Assembly: GCF_017377735.1 (NCBI RefSeq)
Contig: NZ_JAFVMH010000003.1
Location: 248,001-312,000, forward strand
DNA length: 64,000 nt
Direction: 5' to 3'
Origin: Acetobacter garciniae
GTDB taxonomy: Bacteria > Pseudomonadota > Alphaproteobacteria > Acetobacterales > Acetobacteraceae
Positions 52,636-59,281 of the stretch are shown one piece after another. Under the pieces are notes generated by a model. The model was not told where the DNA came from, searched no databases, and saw only the letters and a program-made list of their open reading frames with translations. The position numbers were made by a program, and so were the translations under genes. How positions within the stretch are numbered: position 1 is the stretch's first letter; each line of letters opens with the position of its first letter.

Positions 52636-52637
52636 TT

Positions 52638-52916
52638 TTACATACCCAAAGCACGTCGGTAGACATCGAGCAGGGTTTCCTGCTCCTCTACCTCTGATGG
52701 ATCCTGTTTGCGGATACGGATAAGCTGGCGGATGATTTTCACATCGAACCCGGCTGACTTCGCTTCCGAGAAAATGTCCTTGATGTCGCTGGACAGGTTT
52801 TTGCGTTCTTCTTCCAGCCGCTCCACACGCTCGACAATGCTGCGCAGGCGGTCTGCGGATATTCCGGCAACAGAGCGATCAGGATCGTTCTGGCCGTCGA
52901 ATTCATCCTCGGTCAT
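52638..52916 (-). CDS. GapR-like DUF2312 nucleoid protein
   Basis: 92 residues, close to Caulobacter GapR. The core is RLRSIVERVERLEEERKNLSSDIKDIFSEAKSAGFDVKIIRQLIRIRKQD (quoted in part: RLEEERKNLSSDIKDIFSEA and GFDVKIIRQLIRIRK) ending in LDVYRRALGM. GapR clamps overtwisted DNA ahead of replication and transcription forks. A phage copy could help phage replication or reshape host chromatin. Coupled to the XRE gene by four bases. Confidence 0.85.
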   Translation of the reverse strand: MTEDEFDGQNDPDRSVAGISADRLRSIVERVERLEEERKNLSSDIKDIFSEAKSAGFDVKIIRQLIRIRKQDPSEVEEQETLLDVYRRALGM

Positions 52917-53266
52917 GGTTCACGTTCCTTACGGCTCTTTTGCGAATGCTCTGACGCTTCGAAAAACCATGTCAGGGGCACATCCAAAGCGCTGGCGAGC
53001 TTGGGCAGGACAGAGGCCTTTACGGCGTTCCGCCCACTTTCGTATTTCTGAATCTGCTGATAGGTGACCCCCAGGGCTTCCCCCAGTTTCCCCATGCTCC
53101 ACCCCAGCTCGCGGCGTCGCCTGCGGATGCGCTGACCGATTGCCTGATCCACGTTCTGGCGGCCGCTGGTTGGTGCCGTGGGCTGTTGACCCAAAGTGCC
53201 CAGCAGCTGCTCGATGTCGATCTGGGTTGCCGGGCTGGCCATGGTCAGTGCCGCGTCTGTGCGCAT
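52913..53266 (-). CDS. XRE-family regulator
   Basis: 117 residues from 53266; M9 at 53242 is the alternative, neither with a clear site. Helix-turn-helix: RRRRRELGWSMGKLGEALGVTYQQIQKYESGRNAV (quoted in part: MGKLGEALGVTYQQIQKYES), then LPKLASALDVPLTWFFE. An Arg-rich patch precedes it. A second regulator besides the S24 repressor, inside the left operon, so it may be a late-acting or antirepressor-type regulator. Confidence 0.8.
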   Translation of the reverse strand: MRTDAALTMASPATQIDIEQLLGTLGQQPTAPTSGRQNVDQAIGQRIRRRRRELGWSMGKLGEALGVTYQQIQKYESGRNAVKASVLPKLASALDVPLTWFFEASEHSQKSRKEREP

Positions 53267-53607
53267 GGCACGCCCCCAGCCGAACCTTGTGGGGAGGACG
53301 GCGTTTCCAGCCCGGCACCCAAAAGCAGGGCCTGCGCAAACGCACCGACATACTGCGTTACCGTATGCGGCGGTGCTTCCTTGAGGGCTGTCATTGCTAT
53401 GCAGGCGCCAGCGGTCAGGTTGTGTTCCAACTGGCCATGCACCAGCCCGAACGTGTCCATCTGCCACCCGCCGGGCGGCAGTATGCCCACCCCCGACACG
53501 ACCGAAAACGCGGCATCGTCATCCGCTGCCATGATTTCGGCCTGCACCTGCCGGTACTGTTCGTCCAGCGCCGTCAGGGCATCGCTTTTACCGGTCATGA
53601 CGTGCAT
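53245..53607 (-). CDS. Phage hypothetical protein
   Basis: 120 residues from 53607 (GGGGAAG). N-terminal charged helix (LDEQYRQVQAEIMAADDD), then a Gly-rich VSGVGILPPGGWQMD segment and helical C-terminus ALKEAPPHTVTQYVGAFAQ. Not recognised. Overlaps the XRE gene by about 22 bases and the next by 13. Confidence 0.55.
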   Translation of the reverse strand: MHVMTGKSDALTALDEQYRQVQAEIMAADDDAAFSVVSGVGILPPGGWQMDTFGLVHGQLEHNLTAGACIAMTALKEAPPHTVTQYVGAFAQALLLGAGLETPSSPQGSAGGVPCAQTRH

Positions 53608-53819
53608 GTCGCTTCCCCCAGAATGAACCGGCGCAGGGTGCTGCGGCGTGCTGCATGCTGGGCGCACAGGCGGTTGTTGGTAATGGCCTGTTCCTGCGCC
53701 ATGGCGTCGCCCATCTGGCGCACGTGGTGCAGCATGGCTATGGCCACACGGTCACTTGGCGCGTGGGCATGGATCATCTGTTCCAGCACGGCGCGGCTGG
53801 TTTCAAACTGCTGGTTCAT
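53595..53819 (-). CDS. Small helical phage protein
   Basis: 74 residues from 53819, AGGAAC upstream. Rich in Gln, His and Met, all-helical: FETSRAVLEQMIHAHAPSD and VAIAMLHHVRQMGDAM. Unknown. Confidence 0.5.
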   Translation of the reverse strand: MNQQFETSRAVLEQMIHAHAPSDRVAIAMLHHVRQMGDAMAQEQAITNNRLCAQHAARRSTLRRFILGEATCTS

Positions 53820-54214
53820 CGGGCGTGTTCCTGCAGCCGGTCCGCCCGCCGCACATATTCGTGCGCCTCGTTCCGGGTGTGGTTGGCCAGGCGCTGCCAT
53901 GTGGCCGCGCCATCGGGGTTGTTGCTGGCAGCGCATGCCTTGCGCCACTGTTCCATTTGGTCAGCATTGGCGAACAGGGTGTCCGCCATGGCCCGGAACA
54001 GGTCGATCTTGCGGCGGTTTGCAGCATTATGCTGGCGGCCTGCCAGATGGGCGGGGCACAGGGTCAGCGGCGCAAATGATTTCGAGACTCGGGCAGCTTC
54101 ACGCCTTGCGGAAGCTTGCTCGCTGGTTTCGCCCTTTCTGGGGCGTCCTCTGACAGCGGATATCTCCGGCATTGGTGGCGGATTGGGCCGGGGTGGCGCG
54201 GGTGCGCAGGCCAT
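53816..54214 (-). CDS. Phage protein with AT-hook-like GRPRKGE motif, first gene of the left operon
   Basis: 132 residues, GGAGAAA before the ATG at 54214. The N-terminus is Pro-rich; then VRGRPRKGETSEQASARREAAR, an AT-hook-like basic stretch (quoted in part: GRPRKGETSEQASARRE). The rest is helical (QHNAANRRKIDLFRAMADTLF). The same GRPRKGET(S/A)EQA phrase recurs in the replication-type protein at 58049. First gene behind the left operators, a place where lambda has N. Confidence 0.6.
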   Translation of the reverse strand: MACAPAPPRPNPPPMPEISAVRGRPRKGETSEQASARREAARVSKSFAPLTLCPAHLAGRQHNAANRRKIDLFRAMADTLFANADQMEQWRKACAASNNPDGAATWQRLANHTRNEAHEYVRRADRLQEHAR

Positions 54215-54251
54215 GGGGTTTCTCCATCACGGGTTGTGATGGATGTATATG

Positions 54252-54310
54252 TGCATAAATGCAAACGTGCACGCAAGGAGAAATTTGCAAAAACGCAAAT
54301 ATCACGCAAA
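54252..54310. promoter_or_regulatory. Left operator cluster (TTTGC...GCAAA repeats)
   Basis: Within 60 A/T-rich bases: TGCATAAATGCAAA (54252), TGCACGCAAG (54268), TTTGCAAAAACGCAAA (54284) and CACGCAAA (54303). These are variants of one inverted repeat, TTTGC-N6-GCAAA. They lie just before the leftward operon, as an OL region would. Confidence 0.65.
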
Positions 54311-54402
54311 AAAAAGATATTAGCTCTGATTAATTTGTTTAGATGTAACAAAATTTCCTATGATAAAATAATCGAATAAGATTTTAAAATATGGAGACTA
54401 TA

Positions 54403-54783
54403 ATGCTAAAAAAAATTGTGATTTGTTGCGCATTTTTTATTTCAACTACAGCTTCGGCTCAATCATATAGCGACAAAGAAAAGGAAAATGCTCAGGCTTT
54501 ATTGTCTGATATAGAGCATACATATTCTTATATGCAGGAAAAACATATTGATGAAATGGCAAACTTGTTCGCATGCACAAGAGTAAATGCCCAACGTTTG
54601 AACGTTGTCGGCGATATTACTGCTGCCGGAACGTTGAATAAACTTTGTGCCGAGCAAAGGCATTCTTATGTGAGTGCCTGCCAAGCAAGTAGCACATTAA
54701 AAACAGATAGAATATTGAAGATGTGCGACGGCGCAGCAGGGCTTGTCATGGCATCTGGTTTATTGCCAGACCAAGAAAAATAA
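54403..54783 (+). CDS. AT-rich secreted small protein (phage moron)
   Basis: 126 residues from the ATG at 54403 with GGAGAC upstream. Signal peptide MLKKIVICCAFFISTTASA. The mature part is helical with two Cys pairs in all (ACTRV, LCAEQ, ACQAS, MCDGA), which could form disulfides. Strongly A/T-rich and on the opposite strand from both flanking leftward genes, between the left operators and the repressor. This is the place of lysogenic-conversion genes such as rex in lambda. No known domain. Confidence 0.75.
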   Translation: MLKKIVICCAFFISTTASAQSYSDKEKENAQALLSDIEHTYSYMQEKHIDEMANLFACTRVNAQRLNVVGDITAAGTLNKLCAEQRHSYVSACQASSTLKTDRILKMCDGAAGLVMASGLLPDQEK

Positions 54784-54791
54784 ATATCCTT

Positions 54792-55409
54792 CTAAATGCG
54801 TTTTCGGTTTCTTCTGTCTACGAAAGTAATGGGAGAAACCCATTCTATTTCTCTACTGAAAATAGGAGCAGCATTATAGCTTGATAGTATAAATTCCCCT
54901 GAGTTTCTTCCCTGTTGAATTTGCTTTACATATGCTTCGCCGGTTCGAAGGTAAGCAACGCATTCCATAAATAGGCAATCTTCGGGTCTCATGCGTTTTT
55001 CAGAATCAAAAAAAACGATATCGCCGTCCCAATAGGCAGGAAACATGCTGTCGCCCTTCACAATGAGAGCTGTTGTCCCGTCTTCAGCCCAAATTGGCGC
55101 ATCTGCGCTGTCGATGACACATCCATCATCAGGCGGTATCACTCTTTCACCTGCTCCGACATAACCAAATACCGGGACGAATTTTGATGGTATTTTCCCG
55201 TTTTCTGCAAGCGGGTTCGGGATTCCGGCAAAATCTGATATTTTGAGGATGGTCCTGGCACTTAAAGTGGTGGTGGCCGTGCCATTGAGAAGACGCGTAA
55301 GCGTTGACGGTGCGACTTTAGATTGTCGCGCCAAGTTGGTCGCGTCCAAGCCAGTCTTTTCCATCGCAGTTTTGATAAATTCTACCGTCTTCTTCTGAGT
55401 ATCATCCAT
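54792..55409 (-). CDS. CI-like phage repressor with S24 peptidase domain
   Basis: 205 residues from the ATG at 55409 (55418 also possible); no Shine-Dalgarno, as in leaderless cI mRNAs. Helix-turn-helix at residues 22-45 (ATNLARQSKVAPSTLTRLLNG). Self-cleavage site Ala86-Gly87 in GYVGAGERV; catalytic Ser121 in KGDSMFPAYWDGD and Lys162 in GEAYVKQIQQ. It should hold the prophage silent and fall apart under RecA activation. It lies between two sets of matching operators and back to back with the Cro-like gene. Confidence 0.93.
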   Translation of the reverse strand: MDDTQKKTVEFIKTAMEKTGLDATNLARQSKVAPSTLTRLLNGTATTTLSARTILKISDFAGIPNPLAENGKIPSKFVPVFGYVGAGERVIPPDDGCVIDSADAPIWAEDGTTALIVKGDSMFPAYWDGDIVFFDSEKRMRPEDCLFMECVAYLRTGEAYVKQIQQGRNSGEFILSSYNAAPIFSREIEWVSPITFVDRRNRKRI

Positions 55410-55412
55410 AGA

Positions 55413-55483
55413 TTGCATTTTTGCACGCAACGGAAAATATGTCCGTTTGCGATTGCGCACTTGATCTGTTTGCGTAAATGCAA
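55413..55483. promoter_or_regulatory. Right operator cluster between repressor and Cro-like gene
   Basis: TTGCATTTTTGCACGCAA (55413), TTTGCGATTGCGC (55446) and TTTGCGTAAATGCAA (55469). The last has exact arms TTGC / GCAA and shares TAAATGCAA with a left site. Three sites about 25-30 bases apart, covering the divergent start region, as OR1-OR3 do. Confidence 0.7.
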
Positions 55484-55496
55484 TTATGGTCTGTCC

Positions 55497-55703
55497 ATGC
55501 ATGACCTGATGACCCCAAGGCAGATTGAAGAGATGGCAAGGCGGAACGGCCTGTCGATGCAACAGGTGTGTCAGACAGCTGGCATAGCTTTCTCGACATT
55601 TACGCGCTGGAGGCAACAGAAAACGGAGCCTCGAATCGGTATATATAGCCGCCTTGTCAGTGCTGCATCTGCGCCTAAAAGCATGGACCCGTTGGTATCA
55701 TGA
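55497..55703 (+). CDS. Cro-like regulator
   Basis: 68 residues from 55497. Short helix-turn-helix protein: RQIEEMARRNGLSMQQVCQTAGIAFSTFTRWR (quoted in part: GLSMQQVCQTAGIAFSTFTR). First rightward gene after the operators, so it is the Cro counterpart. Its stop overlaps the next start by four bases. Confidence 0.8.
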   Translation: MHDLMTPRQIEEMARRNGLSMQQVCQTAGIAFSTFTRWRQQKTEPRIGIYSRLVSAASAPKSMDPLVS

Positions 55704-55765
55704 CAATCTCTCATGACCCCCACCATGCCGCCGGTCCTGCGGCGTGTCAGCCGGATGTGGTTCGG
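55700..55765 (+). repeat. Duplicated 22-codon segment, copy 1
   Basis: 66 bases starting at the ATG. Copy 2 is at 56323-56388. Of the nine differing codons four are synonymous, and the last seven codons before the end (TGT CAG CCG GAT GTG GTT CGG) are the same. This pattern suggests that the segment is, or was, translated. Confidence 0.75.
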
Positions 55766-56326
55766 GCGGTGATGGTTGGATGCGCTACGGCGTTGACGAT
55801 CGGGCTGGCCAATCTGTGGATGCGCGAACGGGAGTACGAGTTAGAAGTTTCGCGGATTGCCTTGTCTTACGCAGTCGCTATCAATGAGTGTGTTGAGAAG
55901 GATAATCGGGAAGATAGTGGCGAAAATTTTGAGAATCTTCGCACCCTGACAAAGATAGTGGGCCGTAGCCTGCGCCAAAATCCGCGACGCAGGCTGTGGC
56001 TTTCAGCCTGCTATTTTCGCAGAACGTTTTCTGATTACTTCAGGCGATGCCTTGGGGATTTTTTTCTTTGTCGGCACGCGTGCGCCATCCACGGCCTGGG
56101 CAATCTCGGAGATAAGATCAAGCGCCTGCTCCTTGGTGTCGGCACCGGCGCAGAACGCGTTGTAGAGCCGCGCAATCAATCCTTCGCGCGTGATCTGATC
56201 TTCAAGTTTTTGAAGAGACATACAGGTTCATCCTTTGTGAGTCGTGACAGATCAACAATGGATGAAGCAGGCGGCAGTGGCAACGCTGCCGCCTGCACGG
56301 ACACCATGCAGGGGGGCAGCCTATGA
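55700..56326 (+). CDS. Rightward phage frame overlapping an opposite-strand gene
   Basis: 208 codons, opening with ATGA overlap to Cro and closing with ATGA overlap to the next frame. Residues 1-22 (MTISHDPHHAAGPAACQPDV...) reappear at 56323; residues 23-95 contain a possible membrane segment (MVGCATALTIGLANLW) and look natural. From residue 95 on, the frame lies antisense to the 56003-56221 gene and looks unnatural until a last 20-residue part that again resembles the end of the next frame. Either a real gene interrupted by an insertion or a split gene kept open by chance. Confidence 0.35.
   Translation: MTISHDPHHAAGPAACQPDVVRAVMVGCATALTIGLANLWMREREYELEVSRIALSYAVAINECVEKDNREDSGENFENLRTLTKIVGRSLRQNPRRRLWLSACYFRRTFSDYFRRCLGDFFLCRHACAIHGLGNLGDKIKRLLLGVGTGAERVVEPRNQSFARDLIFKFLKRHTGSSFVSRDRSTMDEAGGSGNAAACTDTMQGGSL
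55989..56011. terminator. Hairpin at the end of the opposite-strand gene
   Basis: Perfect 8-base stem GCAGGCTG / CAGCCTGC, seven-base loop, overlapping the TGA at 56003. Followed by TATTTT on the plus strand, so it may stop rightward transcription too. Confidence 0.5.
56003..56221 (-). CDS. Small phage protein on the opposite strand of the right operon
   Basis: 72 residues with a good AAAGGATG before the ATG at 56221. Natural-looking: EDQITREGLIARLYNAF, DTKEQALDLISEIAQAV, then a Lys-rich tail. Not recognised. It lies inside the rightward operon yet is read against it, in the middle of the first copy of the duplicated module. Confidence 0.65.
   Translation of the reverse strand: MSLQKLEDQITREGLIARLYNAFCAGADTKEQALDLISEIAQAVDGARVPTKKKIPKASPEVIRKRSAKIAG
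56270..56326 (+). repeat. Conserved hairpin-plus-start module, copy 1
   Basis: Hairpin GGCGGCAG / CTGCCGCC with loop TGGCAACG, then ATGCAGGGGGGCAGCCTATGA. Copy 2 at 57271 has a different stem but the same TGGCAAC loop core and the same ATGCAGGG...ATGA end. Confidence 0.6.
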
Positions 56327-56388
56327 CGGTCTCTCATCGCCCCTACCATGTCGCCGGGCCGACGGCATGTCAGCCGGATGTGGTTCGG
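56323..56388 (+). repeat. Duplicated 22-codon segment, copy 2
   Basis: Begins ATGACGGTCTCTCATCGC and ends GATGTGGTTCGG. The frame stays open to 57330, but all of it beyond about 56395 is antisense to a convincing gene, so only this short N-terminal part is likely to derive from a rightward gene. Confidence 0.7.
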
Positions 56389-56394
56389 GTGTTC

Positions 56395-57228
56395 TCAGGC
56401 ATTCTCACGGGGAATTACGTCTGCAAGGAAAAACCGGGACATGTCGTCGATGCCGGCTTCGTGGTCGGCAATCCATACCTGTTGGATTCGCTCGGCCTTG
56501 AAGCGCTGGCGTTCGGTCTTTCCTTCCATCATCCCGTCGACAAACAGCAGCGTCCAGTTGCGGTGGTCACCATTGCTTTCTTCAGAATATCCTATGACCT
56601 CCGGCTTGACGGTGACCCGTTTGAAGGTGGGGGCACGGAACTGGTACTCGAGTATGACGGGCGGCAGATCAACAGTGTGCAGGATCGCTGTCTTTCGCTC
56701 GAACGCGACTGTCTGCGGGGCGGAGAGCAGGACGGACATGAGGTCGGACACGCCTTCTCCCGTATTGGCTATGGCGCATTCCAGTATTCGGTCGGCGCGG
56801 AAGTTACGCTTTGCCTTCCGCAACTCGCAAAATGCCTCCAGGTTATAAGGCACGACTTCCCCGTCTGGCGTTGCCGCCGTGGAAAAAGCCATTACGTCGA
56901 TAATGCGGGAAGTCACGTCTTCTTTGGCATCCGCATAAGCTATGACCAGGCGGCAGAACATCTCGGACCTGCCGCCGGCTGCCAATGTCAGCGCATCGCC
57001 GTATGCGCCGGCGGTGTAGCGGCCCAGCCGCATGCCATTGCCGTAGTCAATCCGCTGGGGCCGCGGGGCAACAGCCTGTTTTCTGCTGCCCGCCACGGTG
57101 ACTTTGACGTCGTGGTCTTTCTCAAAAAGGGCGGAAAATACGGCGTAGAGGATCATCCCTACCCACGAAATGGCCGCCACGCCGATCAGGACGATAATGG
57201 CGACGACGATCGTATAAAGCATTCTCAA
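56395..57228 (-). CDS. Membrane-anchored protein with two tandem WYL-like halves
   Basis: 277 residues. Residues 3-38 form one or two membrane segments (LYTIVVAIIVLIGVAAISWV). The cytoplasmic part has two similar halves: residues 95-150, LVIAYADAKEDVTSRIIDVM ... CELRKAKRNFRADRI, and residues 205-265, VIGYSEESNGDHRNW ... ERQRFKAERIQQVW. Each ends in a basic-aromatic R.FRADRI / RFKAERI phrase as WYL domains do. WYL domains sense nucleic acids or nucleotides, usually in cytoplasmic regulators, so a membrane form is unusual. Start at 57228 with GAGA; read against the rightward operon. Confidence 0.65.
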   Translation of the reverse strand: MRMLYTIVVAIIVLIGVAAISWVGMILYAVFSALFEKDHDVKVTVAGSRKQAVAPRPQRIDYGNGMRLGRYTAGAYGDALTLAAGGRSEMFCRLVIAYADAKEDVTSRIIDVMAFSTAATPDGEVVPYNLEAFCELRKAKRNFRADRILECAIANTGEGVSDLMSVLLSAPQTVAFERKTAILHTVDLPPVILEYQFRAPTFKRVTVKPEVIGYSEESNGDHRNWTLLFVDGMMEGKTERQRFKAERIQQVWIADHEAGIDDMSRFFLADVIPRENA

Positions 57229-57270
57229 ATTCTCACGATGGTTAGGTCTAGCAACCCCATCGTGAGGGCC

Positions 57271-57330
57271 ACGGGCCGGTCTGGCAACACTCCGGCCCGT
57301 GTTGCATCCATGCAGGGAGCACGCCCATGA
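57271..57330 (+). repeat. Conserved hairpin-plus-start module, copy 2
   Basis: Stem ACGGGCCGG / CCGGCCCGT, loop TCTGGCAACACT, then ATGCAGGGAGCACGCCCATGA, ending at the start of the CII-like gene. Matches copy 1 at 56270. Confidence 0.6.
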
Positions 57331-57824
57331 TATCCCCCTTTTCGGCGGCCTTTGTGCCTGCCCTTAAAACTGCGACCAAGCGGGCTGTGGCCCATGTGGG
57401 CGGTATAGATGCTGCGGCCGTTGTCAGCCGGGTCGGGCGCACGCAGTTTTCCGACTATTCCAACCGCCAGCGTGATGCGGTGATTCCGCTGGACGTGGCG
57501 CTGGATCTGGACCATTGCGCGGAACACCCGTTCATTCTGCACGCCATGGCGCATGCGCTGGGTTTTCTGATGCTGCCTCTGCATGTCGGCCCGGGCGATT
57601 TCGGGCAGGACATGAGCGAATATGCCCAGGCATCGGGCGATATCCTGGCTACCGCCGTGCGGATTCTGGAAGACGGCGTGGTCGACCTGGATGAGGCGAA
57701 CGAGATCGCCCCCAAGCTGACACGCGCCAAGCAGCTGCTTGAGCGTGCGTTGGCCCATGTGCATTCCGTGCAGGTCCAGAACAGGCCGCGCGTTGTTACC
57801 GGCCGGGACGCCGCCAATGGCTGA
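57327..57824 (+). CDS. Phage CII-family regulator
   Basis: 165 residues; GCAGGGAGC upstream of the ATG at 57327. Matches the phage regulatory protein CII family: TATKRAVAHVGGIDAAAVVSRVGRTQFSDYSN (quoted in part: GGIDAAAVVSRVGRTQFSDY), then VIPLDVALDLDHC. A second helical domain is at 95-150. In the lambda-like layout it would activate repressor and integrase promoters. Follows the Cro-like gene after the unusual region 55700-57330. Confidence 0.8.
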   Translation: MISPFSAAFVPALKTATKRAVAHVGGIDAAAVVSRVGRTQFSDYSNRQRDAVIPLDVALDLDHCAEHPFILHAMAHALGFLMLPLHVGPGDFGQDMSEYAQASGDILATAVRILEDGVVDLDEANEIAPKLTRAKQLLERALAHVHSVQVQNRPRVVTGRDAANG

Positions 57825-58056
57825 CGATCTTATGACATTGGAACAGGTGTTTTCAGAACTGAATACACAGGTTGCAAAGGCGGGCGGCAACAATGCTTTT
57901 GCCCGCCGACACGGTCGGAACAAGTCCACCATATCGAACTGGGCGAACTGCAATAGGGAGGTCAGTGACGCCTGTCTGGATGCCCTAGGGCTGGAACGGG
58001 TTGAAATGTTCCGCCGTAAGCAGCCAACCGCAACAGGAGGTGCCCGGAATGGCTAG
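57817..58056 (+). CDS. Small helix-turn-helix phage protein
   Basis: 79 residues from 57817, overlapping the CII-like stop. Helix-turn-helix with NNAFARRHGRNKSTISNWANCNREVSDACLDALG (quoted in part: AFARRHGRNKSTISNWANCN), a YdaS/Cro-type pattern. Role in this operon unknown. Confidence 0.7.
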   Translation: MADDLMTLEQVFSELNTQVAKAGGNNAFARRHGRNKSTISNWANCNREVSDACLDALGLERVEMFRRKQPTATGGARNG

Positions 58057-59281
58057 TGGTGTGCTGCGCCCGAGTGTTGCTGAATTCGACCACACTGCGG
58101 TGACCCCGTTTAAGATGCTGCGCTCCATGCCCGCGGAAATGCGGGGGGTTGTGGTCAACCTGCGCGATGCGCTGAAGGAACTGCGGGGTACGGTTTTTCG
58201 TGCGGGGCAGATGGTCCTGACGGATGAACAGGTTGCCGTGCAGGCGTGGCTGCGGGCCGATATTCTGGCCAGTACGCTGCCCGCCATCATCCAGGCAGGC
58301 TTCATGGCGCGGGATGATGAGGGGGCACTGTTCAGCCCACAGCTTTATGCCGCGCAACTGCGGCGTGAGGAGCGGCAGGAACGCGCCGCCGCAGCCCAGG
58401 CCTACTGGGAGAGCGTTCAGGACGGTGCAGCGCTGCCCCCAGGTATGACGCGCAAGCAGCATACCGCGCAGGCCAATGGCGGCCGTGGCGGCCGACCGCG
58501 CAAGGGCGAAACGGCAGAGCAGGCCTATGAACGCCGCCTGCGCGAACAGGCAGCCGGGCAAAGCCAGCGGGAAATGCGTTTGCTGGGCACGATTGCGGGT
58601 GGCCGCGCAGAAAACCGAAACCGAAACGAGAAAACCAATCCGGTTTCGGTTTCTGTCAATTCCGGGTTTTCCGGTTCCGCAGAAGAAGAGAGAGAATATA
58701 TTAACCTAAACCAAAATACCTATCTTGGTTCTTCCTCTTCTTCTGCCCAAACCGGAAACCCGGAAAGTGGAAAACCCGAACCTGACCAAGCGCTGGTCAA
58801 CAGCGTAGCCCGTGCCGTTCTGGATGCGGCCGGTATGGGGCAGGAACAGGCCATCCATGCGCTTCAGGCAGTTCCGCATTGGCTGAGTGCCGGAGCGGAC
58901 GAGGCGCTGATTGTCTCGGCCATTGGCAGCCACATGCAGAAAATGGCCGCCAACGGTCAGAAACCCCGGCATTTTGGTGTTTTCAAGGCCCCGGTTGCAC
59001 GCGCTATAGCAGCGGCCCGCGCTACGCAGGCTGTTGCGTCCGCAGGATCGGCACCGCCAGTTGCCGTGGCAATGACGGAAACCGAAAAACTCGCTCATGA
59101 TGCCTGGACCCGCGCCGCGCCGATATTCGCGCGGATGATGGGCGAAAAGGGCTGCCTGAGCACAGTGCAACGGGAATGGCCTGCCGTGGCGGTAGAGCAC
59201 GGGTTACCCCCATGCGCTCCCCGCCGGGACGCTTACCTGGAGTTTTATCAAACCCACGCTGAAACCGGAGAGGCTGCATGA
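58049..59281 (+). CDS. Phage replication-type protein
   Basis: 410 residues, strong AGGAGGTG before the ATG at 58049. The N-terminal domain (1-120, VLTDEQVAVQAWLRADIL and a Phe/Leu-rich core) resembles DUF1376-type replication proteins. A basic AT-hook-like NGGRGGRPRKGETAEQAYERR lies at about 150, then an Asn/Ser-rich linker with a Ser run (LGSSSSSAQ), then a helical C-terminal domain. The A/T-rich linker may hold the replication origin, as in lambda O. Role is inferred from place and layout. Confidence 0.6.
   Translation: MASGVLRPSVAEFDHTAVTPFKMLRSMPAEMRGVVVNLRDALKELRGTVFRAGQMVLTDEQVAVQAWLRADILASTLPAIIQAGFMARDDEGALFSPQLYAAQLRREERQERAAAAQAYWESVQDGAALPPGMTRKQHTAQANGGRGGRPRKGETAEQAYERRLREQAAGQSQREMRLLGTIAGGRAENRNRNEKTNPVSVSVNSGFSGSAEEEREYINLNQNTYLGSSSSSAQTGNPESGKPEPDQALVNSVARAVLDAAGMGQEQAIHALQAVPHWLSAGADEALIVSAIGSHMQKMAANGQKPRHFGVFKAPVARAIAAARATQAVASAGSAPPVAVAMTETEKLAHDAWTRAAPIFARMMGEKGCLSTVQREWPAVAVEHGLPPCAPRRDAYLEFYQTHAETGEAA

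Noticed and set aside
56389-57330. Rightward frame of 335 codons from 56323 as a complete gene
   Set aside because: Beyond the shared 22 codons it lies antisense to a convincing membrane-protein gene and has shadow-like His/Gly/Arg-rich composition.
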